Source of the DNA: Oscillospiraceae bacterium | GTDB taxonomy: Bacteria; Bacillota; Clostridia; Oscillospirales; Oscillospiraceae | NCBI GenBank assembly: GCA_017406005.1 | Contig: JAFQZI010000045.1 | Location: 1-42,340 of the forward strand | DNA: 42,340 nucleotides | Direction of reading: 5' to 3' | Shown here: positions 15,696 to 23,871 of the stretch, piece after piece | Layout of the letters: each line of letters begins with the position of its first letter | How positions within the stretch are numbered: the stretch's first letter is position 1 | Notes under the pieces: generated by a model | Told to the model about the DNA's origin: nothing | Database searches by the model: none | What the model saw: the letters and a program-made list of their open reading frames with translations, nothing else | Position numbers and translations under genes: made by a program

Positions 15696-15890
15696 TCAGT
15701 TCGGATTAAAGCTGGTTTCGCAGTCGCGGCAGAAAAAATGCATCCGGGGAAACTTTACAACGATATAGTTCCGGCTGCCGCATTCCGGGCAGGTGAACTT
15801 TACCTGGTAATCTGTTGGCAGCGGCAATTCAAAACCGCCGACAACCTTTTTCAACTCTTTATCAGAGAGTCGGCAATGCTTTTTTTCCAT
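15696..15890 (-). CDS. Double-glycine-leader peptide with zinc-ribbon-like core
   Basis: The 64-residue product has a leader ending LSDKELKKVVGG (residues 8-19). This matches the consensus of leaders cut after GG by C39-peptidase ABC transporters (class II bacteriocins and related peptides). The predicted 45-residue core carries CPEC (34-37) and CRDC (54-57), a pair of CxxC knuckles 16 residues apart, as in a zinc ribbon. A zinc-binding core behind a GG leader is unusual. An AAGGAAGG site precedes the ATG. It lies 15 bases after a small secreted-protein gene and probably shares its transcript. No transporter, peptidase or immunity gene is recognisable nearby. An alternative is a plain cytoplasmic zinc ribbon whose N-terminus resembles a leader by chance. 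Confidence 0.75.
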   Translation of the reverse strand: MEKKHCRLSDKELKKVVGGFELPLPTDYQVKFTCPECGSRNYIVVKFPRMHFFCRDCETSFNPN

Positions 15891-15905
15891 GATTACAACC
15901 TTCCT

Positions 15906-16238
15906 TTAGTAAAGACGAAGCCAATGATAGCCGTTGCTTGCGGTCATGTATAGTCCGTTCGTTGCAAAAGCTGTTCCGTCCGAAGTGCAGAGGAATCCGT
16001 TCTGATTGATGAAGTAGGTATAATTGCCGCCGAGGTAAGGATTAACCGCACTGTACAGGACAGCGGTCCCGTCGCTGTAGATCTGCAGCTCTACGGTTCT
16101 GTTTTCAACGCATTCGTATGTGCCTACATAGGAATTCCTGTCCGCTTTTGCGGGAGAAGAGAATACACATGCCATGATTACCATAACCATCATTACTGCA
16201 ATTACCGTGCTTACTGTTTTGTTCATTGTGTTTTTCAT
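15906..16238 (-). CDS. Small secreted protein of unknown function
   Basis: The 110-residue product has a signal peptide (hydrophobic stretch VSTVIAVMMVMVIMACVF, cleavage likely after AKA near residue 32). The mature part is rich in Tyr, Asn, Gly and Thr and looks like a small beta-sheet domain (YVGTYECVENRTVELQIY...). Two cysteines remain after cleavage. I recognise no family. A good AAAGGAG site precedes the ATG. The double-glycine peptide gene follows after 15 bases, so the two are probably coexpressed. The upstream gene is cut off by a terminator at 16336-16366. Confidence 0.7.
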   Translation of the reverse strand: MKNTMNKTVSTVIAVMMVMVIMACVFSSPAKADRNSYVGTYECVENRTVELQIYSDGTAVLYSAVNPYLGGNYTYFINQNGFLCTSDGTAFATNGLYMTASNGYHWLRLY

Positions 16239-16335
16239 TTTTTATTTTCTCCTTTATTTTTGTTTTGTGAGCACAGCATAGCACACGGATTATCACAGAA
16301 CTGTCACATGGAAAATATTTTTTTAGGCATGATAC

Positions 16336-16366
16336 AAAAAGCCGCCAAGGGTAAACCCTCAGCGGT
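16336..16366 (-). terminator. Intrinsic terminator after the SH3-domain gene
   Basis: On the minus strand CCGCTGAGGG, loop TTTA and CCCTTGGCGG form a stem with one mismatch, followed by CTTTTTG. It isolates the SH3-domain gene from the next unit. Confidence 0.8.
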
Positions 16367-16391
16367 TATGATATAGATATGGTTCTCTGCA

Positions 16392-16892
16392 TCATTTATG
16401 AATCCATCCGGCTGCGCCGCGAAGGCTGATGACATACCAATCGCCCTCTTCTTTTAAAATGGGTAGCCGGGTGTCTATGTCAAGCAGAGCAACCTTAGGC
16501 GCGGCAGTATCGTTCCAGGCGTATACCGACGTTTCCTTTTCAGTCACATACCAGGCCGGGTTGATAATGATGTAGTCTGAGTTTATCCAGCCACAGGGTG
16601 TGTCTTCAGAATCGCCAAGAGTACAATAAACAAATCCGTTCTCTTTCTTTGCCCCTGTTGGATGGTCTGCACCTACCACTATTGGACGGTCTCCATAATT
16701 CAGGGTTTGCATTGCTTTGGAAGAAGAACTTGGCTTCTCTCGCAATGTTAGTCTTTCACACAGCACCACGGCCGGGTAACCGATTTGCTGTCCCGGGCCA
16801 TAGGGCGGTATTATTTCCGCATGAGCCACCCCGATGCATCCAAGCGATAGAATCAGTGCTGTCAAAACTGTCAGACAAACATACTTTTTCAT
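16392..16892 (-). CDS. Secreted protein with bacterial SH3-like domains
   Basis: The 166-residue product has a signal peptide ending near HAEI (residue 26). The segment LCERLTLREKPSSSSKAMQTLNYGD (about 43-68) followed by GWINSDYI has the SH3b pattern (LR..PS..S..I..L..G / GW...YL). A second half ends DTRLPILKEEGDWYVISLRG then AAGWIH, a further SH3-like unit. Such domains usually bind peptidoglycan peptides or wall polymers, so a wall location is likely. No enzymatic domain is attached. AAGGAGAAAGG precedes the ATG. Confidence 0.75.
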   Translation of the reverse strand: MKKYVCLTVLTALILSLGCIGVAHAEIIPPYGPGQQIGYPAVVLCERLTLREKPSSSSKAMQTLNYGDRPIVVGADHPTGAKKENGFVYCTLGDSEDTPCGWINSDYIIINPAWYVTEKETSVYAWNDTAAPKVALLDIDTRLPILKEEGDWYVISLRGAAGWIHK

Positions 16893-16985
16893 GTTCCTTT
16901 CTCCTTTTTTATTAATTCAACAATAAGATGATGACCATGGCAGCTGATACAGAGTCAGATATAAGAGTGTTCATGAACCTGGAAT

Positions 16986-17798
16986 TTAGAGGGCATGCCC
17001 GCCGGATACCTTTATGACCTGCCCTGTCAGCATACTCGCTTTATCGCTCGCCAGGAACAGGATCGTGTCCGCTATGTCTTCCGGTTGGATCAGTTTTCCC
17101 ATGGGAATCAGAGGAATGACTGCCTGTTCAAGCTCTTCATCAATCCATCCCGTCTGGGTCGGGCCAGGCGCAACACTGTTCACGGTGATCCCGTACTTCG
17201 CTACCTCGAGGGCAATACTGCGGGTAAGCGCTTCGAGCGTTGCCTTGCTTGCACCGTAGGTGATCTGCCCGGCAAAGGCCTGTGCAGCGTCTGTGGAAAG
17301 GTTGATGACCCTCCCGTAATCACCTCTGTGATTGACCAGTTCCCTGATCATCAGTATGCTTCCCCGAACATTGACCGCGAAGGTATTATCGATCACCTTT
17401 TGGGTAATATTCTCTATGGTATCCAATCCGTTTTCATCATCCGTTGCCGCATTATTGACCAGGATATCGACGCGTCCAAACCTGTTTATCGCCGCCGTAT
17501 AGATCTCCTTCACGGTATCTTCATCGGAAATATCACTTTCAAGGATTAAATATTCCGCTTTCATTTCCCGGAGCCTGCTCTCCACAAAATCCGCATTCCC
17601 GGCATTTGCAGCATAATATCTGTCCACTCCGTTTTTGCCGGTCTTATCTTTATCAAACGGCCGGTCAACTTTCTTATAGACCAGGACTAGTTTTACGCCT
17701 TCGTGTGCAAACGCCAAAGCAGTTGTTGCACCGATGCCCTGTGGGTTGTTCACACCCGTGATTAAGGCTACTCTTCCTTTTAATCCGTAATCAACCAT
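16986..17798 (-). CDS. Short-chain dehydrogenase/reductase (SDR)
   Basis: A 270-residue NAD(P)-dependent oxidoreductase with a Rossmann fold. The cofactor loop is GVNNPQGIGA (residues about 15-24), NNAA is near 109-112, and the catalytic serine lies in NLSTDAA. YGASK (about 186-190) holds the active Tyr and Lys. The C-terminal MGKLIQPEDIADTILFLAS and SGGHAL are typical of FabG-like SDRs. The GxxNxxGIG loop and an insertion of about 20 residues after the second strand set it slightly apart from FabG. The substrate is unknown. It has its own promoter at 17834-17863. Confidence 0.9.
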   Translation of the reverse strand: MVDYGLKGRVALITGVNNPQGIGATTALAFAHEGVKLVLVYKKVDRPFDKDKTGKNGVDRYYAANAGNADFVESRLREMKAEYLILESDISDEDTVKEIYTAAINRFGRVDILVNNAATDDENGLDTIENITQKVIDNTFAVNVRGSILMIRELVNHRGDYGRVINLSTDAAQAFAGQITYGASKATLEALTRSIALEVAKYGITVNSVAPGPTQTGWIDEELEQAVIPLIPMGKLIQPEDIADTILFLASDKASMLTGQVIKVSGGHAL

Positions 17799-17833
17799 CT
17801 GATTACCCCCACAAATACCGAATTTTCAAGTTG

Positions 17834-17863
17834 ATTATAACCCGAATAATAAAATCCTGTAAA
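17834..17863 (-). promoter_or_regulatory. Promoter of the SDR gene
   Basis: On the minus strand, TTTACA (17858-17863), an 18-base spacer and a perfect TATAAT (17834-17839), about 35 bases before the start codon. Confidence 0.7.
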
Positions 17864-17942
17864 GGGAAATATCCGTAAAAAATGGGGAGAACCTATATAA
17901 AACTGTTGACATAATTAGAAAGACGGTGTACAGTCTATATAG

Positions 17943-17967
17943 GAAAACCTCACCGGAGGTGAGGTTT
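17943..17967 (-). terminator. Intrinsic terminator after the acyltransferase gene
   Basis: A perfect 10-base stem (AAACCTCACC / GGTGAGGTTT) with a 3-base loop runs into TTTTCC on the minus strand, 37 bases after the stop. Confidence 0.75.
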
Positions 17968-18003
17968 GGTGAACAGATTCGGGAATACGTATCGGGGATA
18001 TGA

Positions 18004-18750
18004 TTACTCTTTGAGGTCACGCTCCATGATTTCCCGGATTTCTTCTCCGAGTTTCCCAGTGCGTTCCGCTTTAACGTGGTCAGCAGGCAGCACATCCAGA
18101 ATCGTGAGGAAAGCATCGGTTCTGTGCCAGGGCATATTCTTCAGGATTTTGTCGGTTCCTTTTGCAGTCATGACTACGATGGGCACATTGGCTTCCTGCG
18201 CTATTTTAAATACACTGTTGTGAAAGGGCTGCAGTTCTCCTGTCTTGCTTCGGGTACCCTCCGGATAGACGACGATCGGAGCGACGCCGTTTTTCAGCAT
18301 TTCCGCACAGTCTTTGATCGTGGTGAGAGCATTCCTCGGGTTTTCGCGGTCGATCGGGCGGAAGCAGTTAACACGTGCGAGTCTGCCGATAAACGGGATG
18401 GAGAAGTTTTCCGGTTTGGAAATAAAGATCAGTTTTTCCTTTCGCAGTGCACGCATGGTGCAGAGCGGGTCATAACCGGACAAATGGTTTGACACCAGGA
18501 GATATTTCCTGTCCCGGGGCAACTTCTCCTGTCCGGTCAGGTGGATACGGACGCGGGAAAAGACCATAATGATCAGGTCTGTCCCGTCGGCAAGAAAACG
18601 ATAATAATCGTTCGTTTCGCTGTATAAACGGTTCGGATCGACAAACAGCACGCTGACTGCCATGATCAGCAAAAAGACCAGCGTAACGGCGAGAAATGCC
18701 GCAGGGATAAGCAGAAGATAGAGCAATATTTTTGCAGACAAGGTATTCAT
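18004..18750 (-). CDS. plsC: 1-acyl-sn-glycerol-3-phosphate acyltransferase (PlsC family)
   Basis: Membrane enzyme that acylates lysophosphatidic acid to phosphatidic acid, the substrate of CdsA. An N-terminal membrane segment (residues about 8-38) precedes the acyltransferase domain. Block I is NHLSGYD, the block II region is KPENFSIPFIGRLAR with NCFRPIDRENPR, and block III is YPEGTRSKTGEL; the His and Asp are both present. The start is uncertain. The ATG at 18750 directly abuts a GGGGAGG, too close for normal initiation. A GTG at 18777 lacks a ribosome site, and a TTG three codons inside would have ideal spacing. Length from the ATG is 248 residues. It is divergent from glmM. Confidence 0.9.
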   Translation of the reverse strand: MNTLSAKILLYLLLIPAAFLAVTLVFLLIMAVSVLFVDPNRLYSETNDYYRFLADGTDLIIMVFSRVRIHLTGQEKLPRDRKYLLVSNHLSGYDPLCTMRALRKEKLIFISKPENFSIPFIGRLARVNCFRPIDRENPRNALTTIKDCAEMLKNGVAPIVVYPEGTRSKTGELQPFHNSVFKIAQEANVPIVVMTAKGTDKILKNMPWHRTDAFLTILDVLPADHVKAERTGKLGEEIREIMERDLKE

Positions 18751-18854
18751 CCTCCCCGGGATAATGCTTTTTTCCACTATATCACAACCGGGACGAAAAA
18801 ATCAATCGCCGGTATTCTTTTAGCAAAGTTTTATCTTTTCGGTGCAATTCATTC

Positions 18855-18883
18855 TTGCCAAGCGGCGAGGGATTATATATAAT
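18855..18883 (+). promoter_or_regulatory. Promoter of the glmM operon
   Basis: TTGCCA (18855-18860), a 17-base spacer and a perfect TATAAT (18878-18883), 60 bases before glmM. Confidence 0.75.
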
Positions 18884-18943
18884 ATTCGAAACAAACTTTC
18901 GGATCCTGATCCGATTTTTGAACGATTGAAAGGTTAGAAAAAT

Positions 18944-20290
18944 ATGGGTAAGTATTTCGGAACCGACGGGTTCCGCGGCGAAGCCAATAAAGGCCTGGAT
19001 TACAGCCACGCGATCAGCATCGGCCGTTTTCTGGGCTGGTATTACGGTGCCCGCCTCGGGAAAAAAGCAAAAGTTGTCATCGGGAAGGACACGAGGCGTT
19101 CTTCCTATATGTTTGAATATGCACTCTGCACCGGGCTGATGGCGTCTGGGGCGGATGCCTATATTATGCATGTCACGACGACGCCTTCTGTCTCTTATAT
19201 CGCCAGGGTGGATGATTTTGACTGCGGCATCATGATTTCGGCTTCCCATAATCCGTACTATGACAATGGCATCAAGCTGATCAACGCAAACGGTGAAAAG
19301 ATGGATGAGGAAACCATCCTGAAAATAGAAGAATATCTTGACGGAAAAATGGAAATTCCGGTTGCCGAGCGGCATGACATCGGAAGAACGGTGGACTATG
19401 TGGCAGGCCGCAACCGTTACATCGGATACCTGATTTCCATGTCCAAGTTCAGCTTCAAAGGGATCAGGGTCGGGCTTGACTGTGCAAACGGAGCTGCCTG
19501 GTCGATTGCAAAAGCCGTGTTTGATGCGCTCGGTGCGAAAACGACCGTCTTCAGTGCCGAGCCGGACGGGTATAATATCAATGCGGACTGCGGAAGCACA
19601 CACATTGAACATCTGCAGAAAGCAGTTGTGGAGAATGGGCTGGATATAGGCTTTGCCTATGACGGGGATGCCGACCGCTGCCTCTGCGTGGATGAGAAGG
19701 GCAATGTTGTCACAGGAGACCATATCCTTTATATTTACGGCCTCTACATGAAAGAACGCGGCAAGCTTCTCAACAATACGGTCGTGACGACGGTGATGTC
19801 CAACTTCGGCCTGTACAAGGCGCTGGATGCTGTCGGTATCGATTATGAGAAAACCAAAGTGGGCGACAAGTACGTCTACGAGAATATGGTTACCAACGGC
19901 CACCGTATCGGAGGAGAGCAGTCGGGCCATATCATTTTCACCAAGTATGCCACCACGGGGGACGGTATCCTTACCAGCCTGAAACTGATGGAAGTCATGC
20001 TGGCGAAAGAAAAGCCGATGAGTGAGCTGGCGGCACCTGTTGTGTTCTATCCGCAGGTGCTCAAAAATGTTCGGGTCAAGAGTAAAAGCGAAGCCCAGAA
20101 TGATCCGGATGTTCAGCATGCCGTGAAAGAAGTTGCGGAAGCATTGGGAGACCAGGGGAGAATCCTGGTCAGGGAATCCGGGACTGAGCCTGTGATCCGC
20201 GTCATGGTGGAAGCCGGCACAAAGGAACAGTGCGAAAAATATGTGGATGATGTGATTGCCGTGATCCGTGCCAAAGGCCACATCGAGTAG
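18944..20290 (+). CDS. glmM: Phosphoglucosamine mutase
   Basis: Interconverts glucosamine-6-phosphate and glucosamine-1-phosphate on the route to UDP-GlcNAc and peptidoglycan. The 448-residue product begins MGKYFGTDGFRGEAN. The phosphoserine loop is ISASHNP with the active Ser at about residue 101. The metal loop is YDGDADRC, the sugar loop GGEQSGH and the phosphate loop RESGTEPVIRVM. All four functional loops of the family are intact. It heads a likely operon with nrdR, a hexapeptide-repeat protein, a DUF4364 protein and asnA. Confidence 0.97.
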   Translation: MGKYFGTDGFRGEANKGLDYSHAISIGRFLGWYYGARLGKKAKVVIGKDTRRSSYMFEYALCTGLMASGADAYIMHVTTTPSVSYIARVDDFDCGIMISASHNPYYDNGIKLINANGEKMDEETILKIEEYLDGKMEIPVAERHDIGRTVDYVAGRNRYIGYLISMSKFSFKGIRVGLDCANGAAWSIAKAVFDALGAKTTVFSAEPDGYNINADCGSTHIEHLQKAVVENGLDIGFAYDGDADRCLCVDEKGNVVTGDHILYIYGLYMKERGKLLNNTVVTTVMSNFGLYKALDAVGIDYEKTKVGDKYVYENMVTNGHRIGGEQSGHIIFTKYATTGDGILTSLKLMEVMLAKEKPMSELAAPVVFYPQVLKNVRVKSKSEAQNDPDVQHAVKEVAEALGDQGRILVRESGTEPVIRVMVEAGTKEQCEKYVDDVIAVIRAKGHIE

Positions 20291-20345
20291 GGTATCATCT
20301 GATAATACTGTAAATTTATATACATTCGGGGAGAATTGAATCGTC

Positions 20346-20810
20346 ATGAAATGTCCGTTCTGTGGTACAAATGATTCCAAGGTTATTGATTCCAGGCCTG
20401 CAGAAGAAGGTACGACCATCCGCCGCCGGAGAGAGTGCCTTTCCTGCAAAAAACGTTTTACGACTTATGAAGTGATCGAACGGATGCCGCTTGTCGTGGT
20501 CAAACGGGACGGAAGCCGGCAGTCCTTTGACAAGGTCAAGCTGATCAACGGCATGGTGCGTGCATGCGAAAAGCGCCCGGTCACCCTTTCCCAGCTGGAA
20601 GCCATCGCCGAATCCATCGAGCAGGAGCTCCAGAGCGGTGTGGAACGTGAAATCAGCTCGGCTGACATCGGTGAGATGGTCATGGTCCGCCTGAAGGATG
20701 TGGATGAAGTCGCCTATGTCCGTTTCGCGTCTGTTTACAGAAGCTTTAAAGATATCAACTCTTTCATGGATGAGCTGAAGCAGCTGATGACGGAGCCGAG
20801 GAAGCTATGA
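20346..20810 (+). CDS. nrdR: Transcriptional repressor NrdR
   Basis: Represses ribonucleotide reductase genes; it senses ATP/dATP through an ATP-cone. The 154-residue product has a zinc ribbon with C3, C6, C31 and C34 ([10 protein letters not shown] ... [12 protein letters not shown]). The ATP-cone begins [16 protein letters not shown] and ends [15 protein letters not shown]. Length and sequence are standard. It overlaps the next gene by four bases. No NrdR box was seen in the window, so its targets lie elsewhere. Confidence 0.97.
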   Translation: MKCPFCGTNDSKVIDSRPAEEGTTIRRRRECLSCKKRFTTYEVIERMPLVVVKRDGSRQSFDKVKLINGMVRACEKRPVTLSQLEAIAESIEQELQSGVEREISSADIGEMVMVRLKDVDEVAYVRFASVYRSFKDINSFMDELKQLMTEPRKL

Positions 20811-21478
20811 CAGAGATCCGTGATCTTTTTGATCTCTCCAAAACTATCGCATCCGGCCTCTTTGAAGGGAAGACCTATCCGTGGGAAGTTCTTTCCGAGA
20901 TCAAAGCCTATATTCTGAAACTGGGAGAAACCCTTCCGGCAGACGAATATGACCATCCGGAAGAAGGCGTCTGGATTGCAAAGGATGCGAAAGTGTTTCC
21001 TTCGGCCTATATCGGTTCCCCCTGCATTATCGATCACGGAGCGGAAGTGCGCCACTGTGCCTTTATCCGTGAAAGTGCGATCGTCGGGAAAAATGCGGTT
21101 GTCGGCAACTCGACGGAGCTGAAGAATGTTATCCTGTTTGATTCCGTTCAGGTTCCGCACTATAACTATGTCGGAGATTCCGTTCTGGGTTATAAGGCTC
21201 ATATGGGTGCAGGCTCAATCACCAGCAATGTGAAGAGTGATAAATCCCTTGTTGTAATCAAACAGCCTGACGCACCGCTGGAAACCGGACGCAAAAAAGT
21301 CGGCGCGATGCTGGGTGACTTTGCGGAAGTCGGATGCAACAGTGTTCTGAACCCGGGCACCGTGATCGGGCGAAATGCGCAGATCTATCCTGTTTCCTGT
21401 GTCCGCGGTGTGGTTCCGGCAAACAGCATTTACAAGAATAAAGACAGTATTGTGATAAAACAATTCCGAACCTTCTGA
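20807..21478 (+). CDS. Hexapeptide-repeat (left-handed beta-helix) transferase, GlmU C-terminal-like
   Basis: The 223-residue product has a helical N-terminus (about 1-50) followed by hexapeptide turns (about 55-205) such as [49 protein letters not shown] and [18 protein letters not shown]. This organisation resembles the acetyltransferase half of GlmU, and such proteins are often annotated as UDP-GlcNAc pyrophosphorylase although no nucleotidyltransferase domain is present. Given glmM two genes upstream, acetylation of glucosamine-1-phosphate is a reasonable guess but not proven. It overlaps nrdR by four bases. Confidence 0.85.
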   Translation: MTEIRDLFDLSKTIASGLFEGKTYPWEVLSEIKAYILKLGETLPADEYDHPEEGVWIAKDAKVFPSAYIGSPCIIDHGAEVRHCAFIRESAIVGKNAVVGNSTELKNVILFDSVQVPHYNYVGDSVLGYKAHMGAGSITSNVKSDKSLVVIKQPDAPLETGRKKVGAMLGDFAEVGCNSVLNPGTVIGRNAQIYPVSCVRGVVPANSIYKNKDSIVIKQFRTF

Positions 21479-21488
21479 GGGATAGATA

Positions 21489-22013
21489 ATGGAAAATCCA
21501 GGGCTTGTTCGGGATGAACTGGATCGCAAAATCCTCATCCTGTATGTTCTGCGCAGGCTGCCCGCTCCGATTGATTCCGAGCTGCTGTATGAAGTATGCC
21601 TGTGCGATAACGGCCTGCAGTATTTTGACTATTCGGAATCGCTGCAGGATCTGGTCAACTCCGGGAATGTAGCGGAGGAAGACGATGAATATTCCATTAC
21701 CGAAAAGGGAATCCGCAATGCGGATGCAGTTTGCACAAGCCTGCCCTTTTCGGTGAGAAACGCCGCGGATAAGCTGATTGTGCCTGCGGCTGAAATGCTC
21801 AGCCGTTTTGCGCTGATCACCGCCGACAAGATTGAGGACAGTAACGGGTGCACGATGCATCTTGCCGTTTCGGATGGAGAATGTCCGCTTCTGGATATGA
21901 AGATCTACTGCGGGGACGAAGCAAAAGCGCGTCAGATCAGAAAGAATTTCCGGCGCAGCGCCGAAAAGTATTATCAGGACTTTATAGAAGCCCTCAGCGA
22001 GAAACAAAGATAA
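21489..22013 (+). CDS. DUF4364 family protein
   Basis: The 174-residue product matches my recollection of the clostridial DUF4364 family: a winged-helix-like N-terminus (DELDRKILILYVLRRLPAPIDSELLYEV, then LVNSGNVAEEDDEYSITEKG) and a C-terminal mixed alpha/beta part. The N-terminal segment suggests DNA or RNA binding and a regulatory role; no target is known to me. It follows the hexapeptide protein after 10 bases and precedes asnA after 18, so it is within the operon. A GAGGG lies upstream of the ATG. Confidence 0.8.
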   Translation: MENPGLVRDELDRKILILYVLRRLPAPIDSELLYEVCLCDNGLQYFDYSESLQDLVNSGNVAEEDDEYSITEKGIRNADAVCTSLPFSVRNAADKLIVPAAEMLSRFALITADKIEDSNGCTMHLAVSDGECPLLDMKIYCGDEAKARQIRKNFRRSAEKYYQDFIEALSEKQR

Positions 22014-22031
22014 GGAAAAGAGGAAAAATAT

Positions 22032-23045
22032 ATGAATACGAAGATTCCGGCCGGGTACAAAAGCTGCCTCTCCATTTACGATACCCAGAAGGCGATCGGC
22101 CTTCTCAAACGCCTGTTTGAGGACAGGCTTTCGGCCCTTCTCAATTTATTCCGTGTTTCGGCACCGTTGTTTGTGGCAGAGAATTCAGGCGTGAACGATA
22201 ACCTGAACGGTTATGAGAGGCCAGTTTCTTTTGAAATCCTGCACGCGGAGACCAAAGCGGAAGTGGTGCATTCCCTTGCCAAGTGGAAGCGCCTGGCTCT
22301 CAAACGCTACGGCTTCTATCCGGGACGCGGAATCTATACAGATATGGATGCGATTCGCCGTGATGAGGACGTGCTGGACAATCTGCATTCCGTCTATGTC
22401 GACCAGTGGGACTGGGAAAAGATTATCCTGCCGGAAAACCGGAATCTGGATTATCTCAAATCCACCGTGATGGACATTGTCACAGCAATCTGTGATACCC
22501 AGGATACCATGGAATCAATTTATCCCCAGCTTCGTACCATTCCGAAACTCGAACGCCAGGTGACGTTTGTAACATCCCAGGAGCTGGAAGATCTGTATCC
22601 CGGCCTCACGCCGAAAGAGCGGGAAAATGCTTTCACGAAAGAGCATAAAACCGTGTTTATCATCGGCATCGGCGGAAAGCTGAAATCCGGAGAAAAGCAC
22701 GACGGCCGTGCTCCGGACTATGATGACTGGGATCTGAACGGAGATATTCTTTTCTGGGACGATCTTCTCGGCTGTGCCATGGAGATTTCCTCGATGGGGA
22801 TCCGCGTGGATCCGGAATCTCTCGACCGACAGCTCACCCTTGCCGGGTGTGACAGCCGCAGGGAGCTGCCCTACCACAAGGCGCTTCTTGCCGGGGAACT
22901 TCCGCTGACGATCGGAGGAGGCATCGGCCAGTCGCGCGTTTCCATGCTGCTTCTCGGCAAAGCGCATATCGGCGAGGTTCAGGCCTCTGTCTGGGATGCG
23001 GAAACCGAACAGGCCTGCGAAAAGGCAGGCATCATTCTGCTTTGA
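22032..23045 (+). CDS. asnA: Aspartate-ammonia ligase (asparagine synthetase A)
   Basis: Makes asparagine from aspartate, ammonia and ATP. The 337-residue enzyme has a class II aminoacyl-tRNA-synthetase-like fold. Family motifs are RVSAPLFV near residue 42, VNDNLNGYERPVSF (about 55-68), the segment SVYVDQWDWEK (about 119-129), WDLNGDILFWDDLLGCAMEI and the motif-3 region LTIGGGIGQSRVSMLLLG. All are as in the E. coli enzyme. AGAGG precedes the ATG. The response regulator gene follows after 16 bases and may be read through. Confidence 0.97.
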   Translation: MNTKIPAGYKSCLSIYDTQKAIGLLKRLFEDRLSALLNLFRVSAPLFVAENSGVNDNLNGYERPVSFEILHAETKAEVVHSLAKWKRLALKRYGFYPGRGIYTDMDAIRRDEDVLDNLHSVYVDQWDWEKIILPENRNLDYLKSTVMDIVTAICDTQDTMESIYPQLRTIPKLERQVTFVTSQELEDLYPGLTPKERENAFTKEHKTVFIIGIGGKLKSGEKHDGRAPDYDDWDLNGDILFWDDLLGCAMEISSMGIRVDPESLDRQLTLAGCDSRRELPYHKALLAGELPLTIGGGIGQSRVSMLLLGKAHIGEVQASVWDAETEQACEKAGIILL

Positions 23046-23061
23046 AAGGAGCAACCTGACT

Positions 23062-23745
23062 ATGAGCAAAAGAGCACTGATTGTAGAAGATGATGCCAAC
23101 ATCGCTGAGCTTCTCCGTCTCTATCTGGGAAAAGACGGCTTTGAAGTGATGATCACCGGTGACGGCGCAAAGGCGGAATCCTCCTTCGACCTGTTTTCCC
23201 CGGATGTTGTTCTGCTGGATATTATGCTTCCCGGGAAAGATGGTCTACAGATCTGCCGGGATATTCGCAAAAAGTCCGGTGTGCCAATCATTATGCTCAC
23301 GGCAAAAGGGGAGACTTCGGATAAAATCAACGGTCTTGATATCGGTGCGGACGACTATGTCACCAAACCGTTTGATGTGAAGGAACTCATTGCGAGGATC
23401 CATGCCGTGATGCGCCGTGCCGATGCAGACGGCCCGATGGAGAAAAAGCTCAGTTTTGACAAGCTTACCATCAATCTCGATTCCTATGAACTCATTGTCG
23501 ATGGGAAGAAGATTGACTGCCCTCCCAAAGAGATGGAGCTCCTCTATCATCTTGCCTCTTCACCCAACCGCGTCTTTACGCGAAACCAGCTTCTTGACGA
23601 GGTCTGGGGATTCGATTATTTCGGAGATTCCCGCACGGTTGACGTTCATGTCAAGCGCCTCAGAGAAAAACTGGAGGGTGTTTCCGATCAGTGGAGCCTC
23701 AAAACCGTCTGGGGCGTGGGATACAAGTTCGAGGTTGCCGAATAG
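23062..23745 (+). CDS. Response regulator, OmpR/PhoB family
   Basis: The 227-residue transcription factor has a receiver domain (1-120) with acidic residues E9, D10, D11, phospho-acceptor D53 (VVLLDIMLPGKDG), the T of IIMLTA and Lys of YVTKPFD. A winged-helix DNA-binding domain (about 128-227) contains LLYHLASSPNRVFTRNQLLDEVWGFDY and VDVHVKRLREKL. The ATG at 23062 has AAAGGAG 11 bases upstream. The cognate kinase is almost certainly at 26003, separated by a gene for a secreted protein. It may be cotranscribed with asnA. Confidence 0.95.
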   Translation: MSKRALIVEDDANIAELLRLYLGKDGFEVMITGDGAKAESSFDLFSPDVVLLDIMLPGKDGLQICRDIRKKSGVPIIMLTAKGETSDKINGLDIGADDYVTKPFDVKELIARIHAVMRRADADGPMEKKLSFDKLTINLDSYELIVDGKKIDCPPKEMELLYHLASSPNRVFTRNQLLDEVWGFDYFGDSRTVDVHVKRLREKLEGVSDQWSLKTVWGVGYKFEVAE

Positions 23746-23798
23746 GCAGCCTCATCTTTTTTCGAAAAACTTTTTAATTTGGTATTATTTTTGTACCG

Positions 23799-23844
23799 AA
23801 TTATGTTGACTTTGAGCGCCTGAAGATGTACAATTATGTTGACT
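23799..23844 (+). promoter_or_regulatory. Promoter with 13-base direct repeat, upstream of the CHAP protein
   Basis: TTGACT (23806-23811), a 17-base spacer and TACAAT (23829-23834) form a good promoter. AATTATGTTGACT occurs at 23799-23811 and again at 23832-23844, 33 bases apart (about three helical turns). One copy overlaps the -35, the other the -10 and start site. This is a candidate operator, possibly for the adjacent response regulator. Confidence 0.6.
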
Positions 23845-23871
23845 AAATCTGAATGATCGGAGGACACGAAG

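Noticed and set aside
17906-17934. Plus-strand promoter-like TTGACA-17-TACAGT
   Set aside because: No gene or stable RNA follows on the plus strand; the downstream hairpin is better explained as the plsC terminator on the other strand.
18782-20449. 555-codon open frame on the minus strand
   Set aside because: It is an antisense shadow of glmM and nrdR; no start signal, no domain, and the opposite strand carries complete known proteins.
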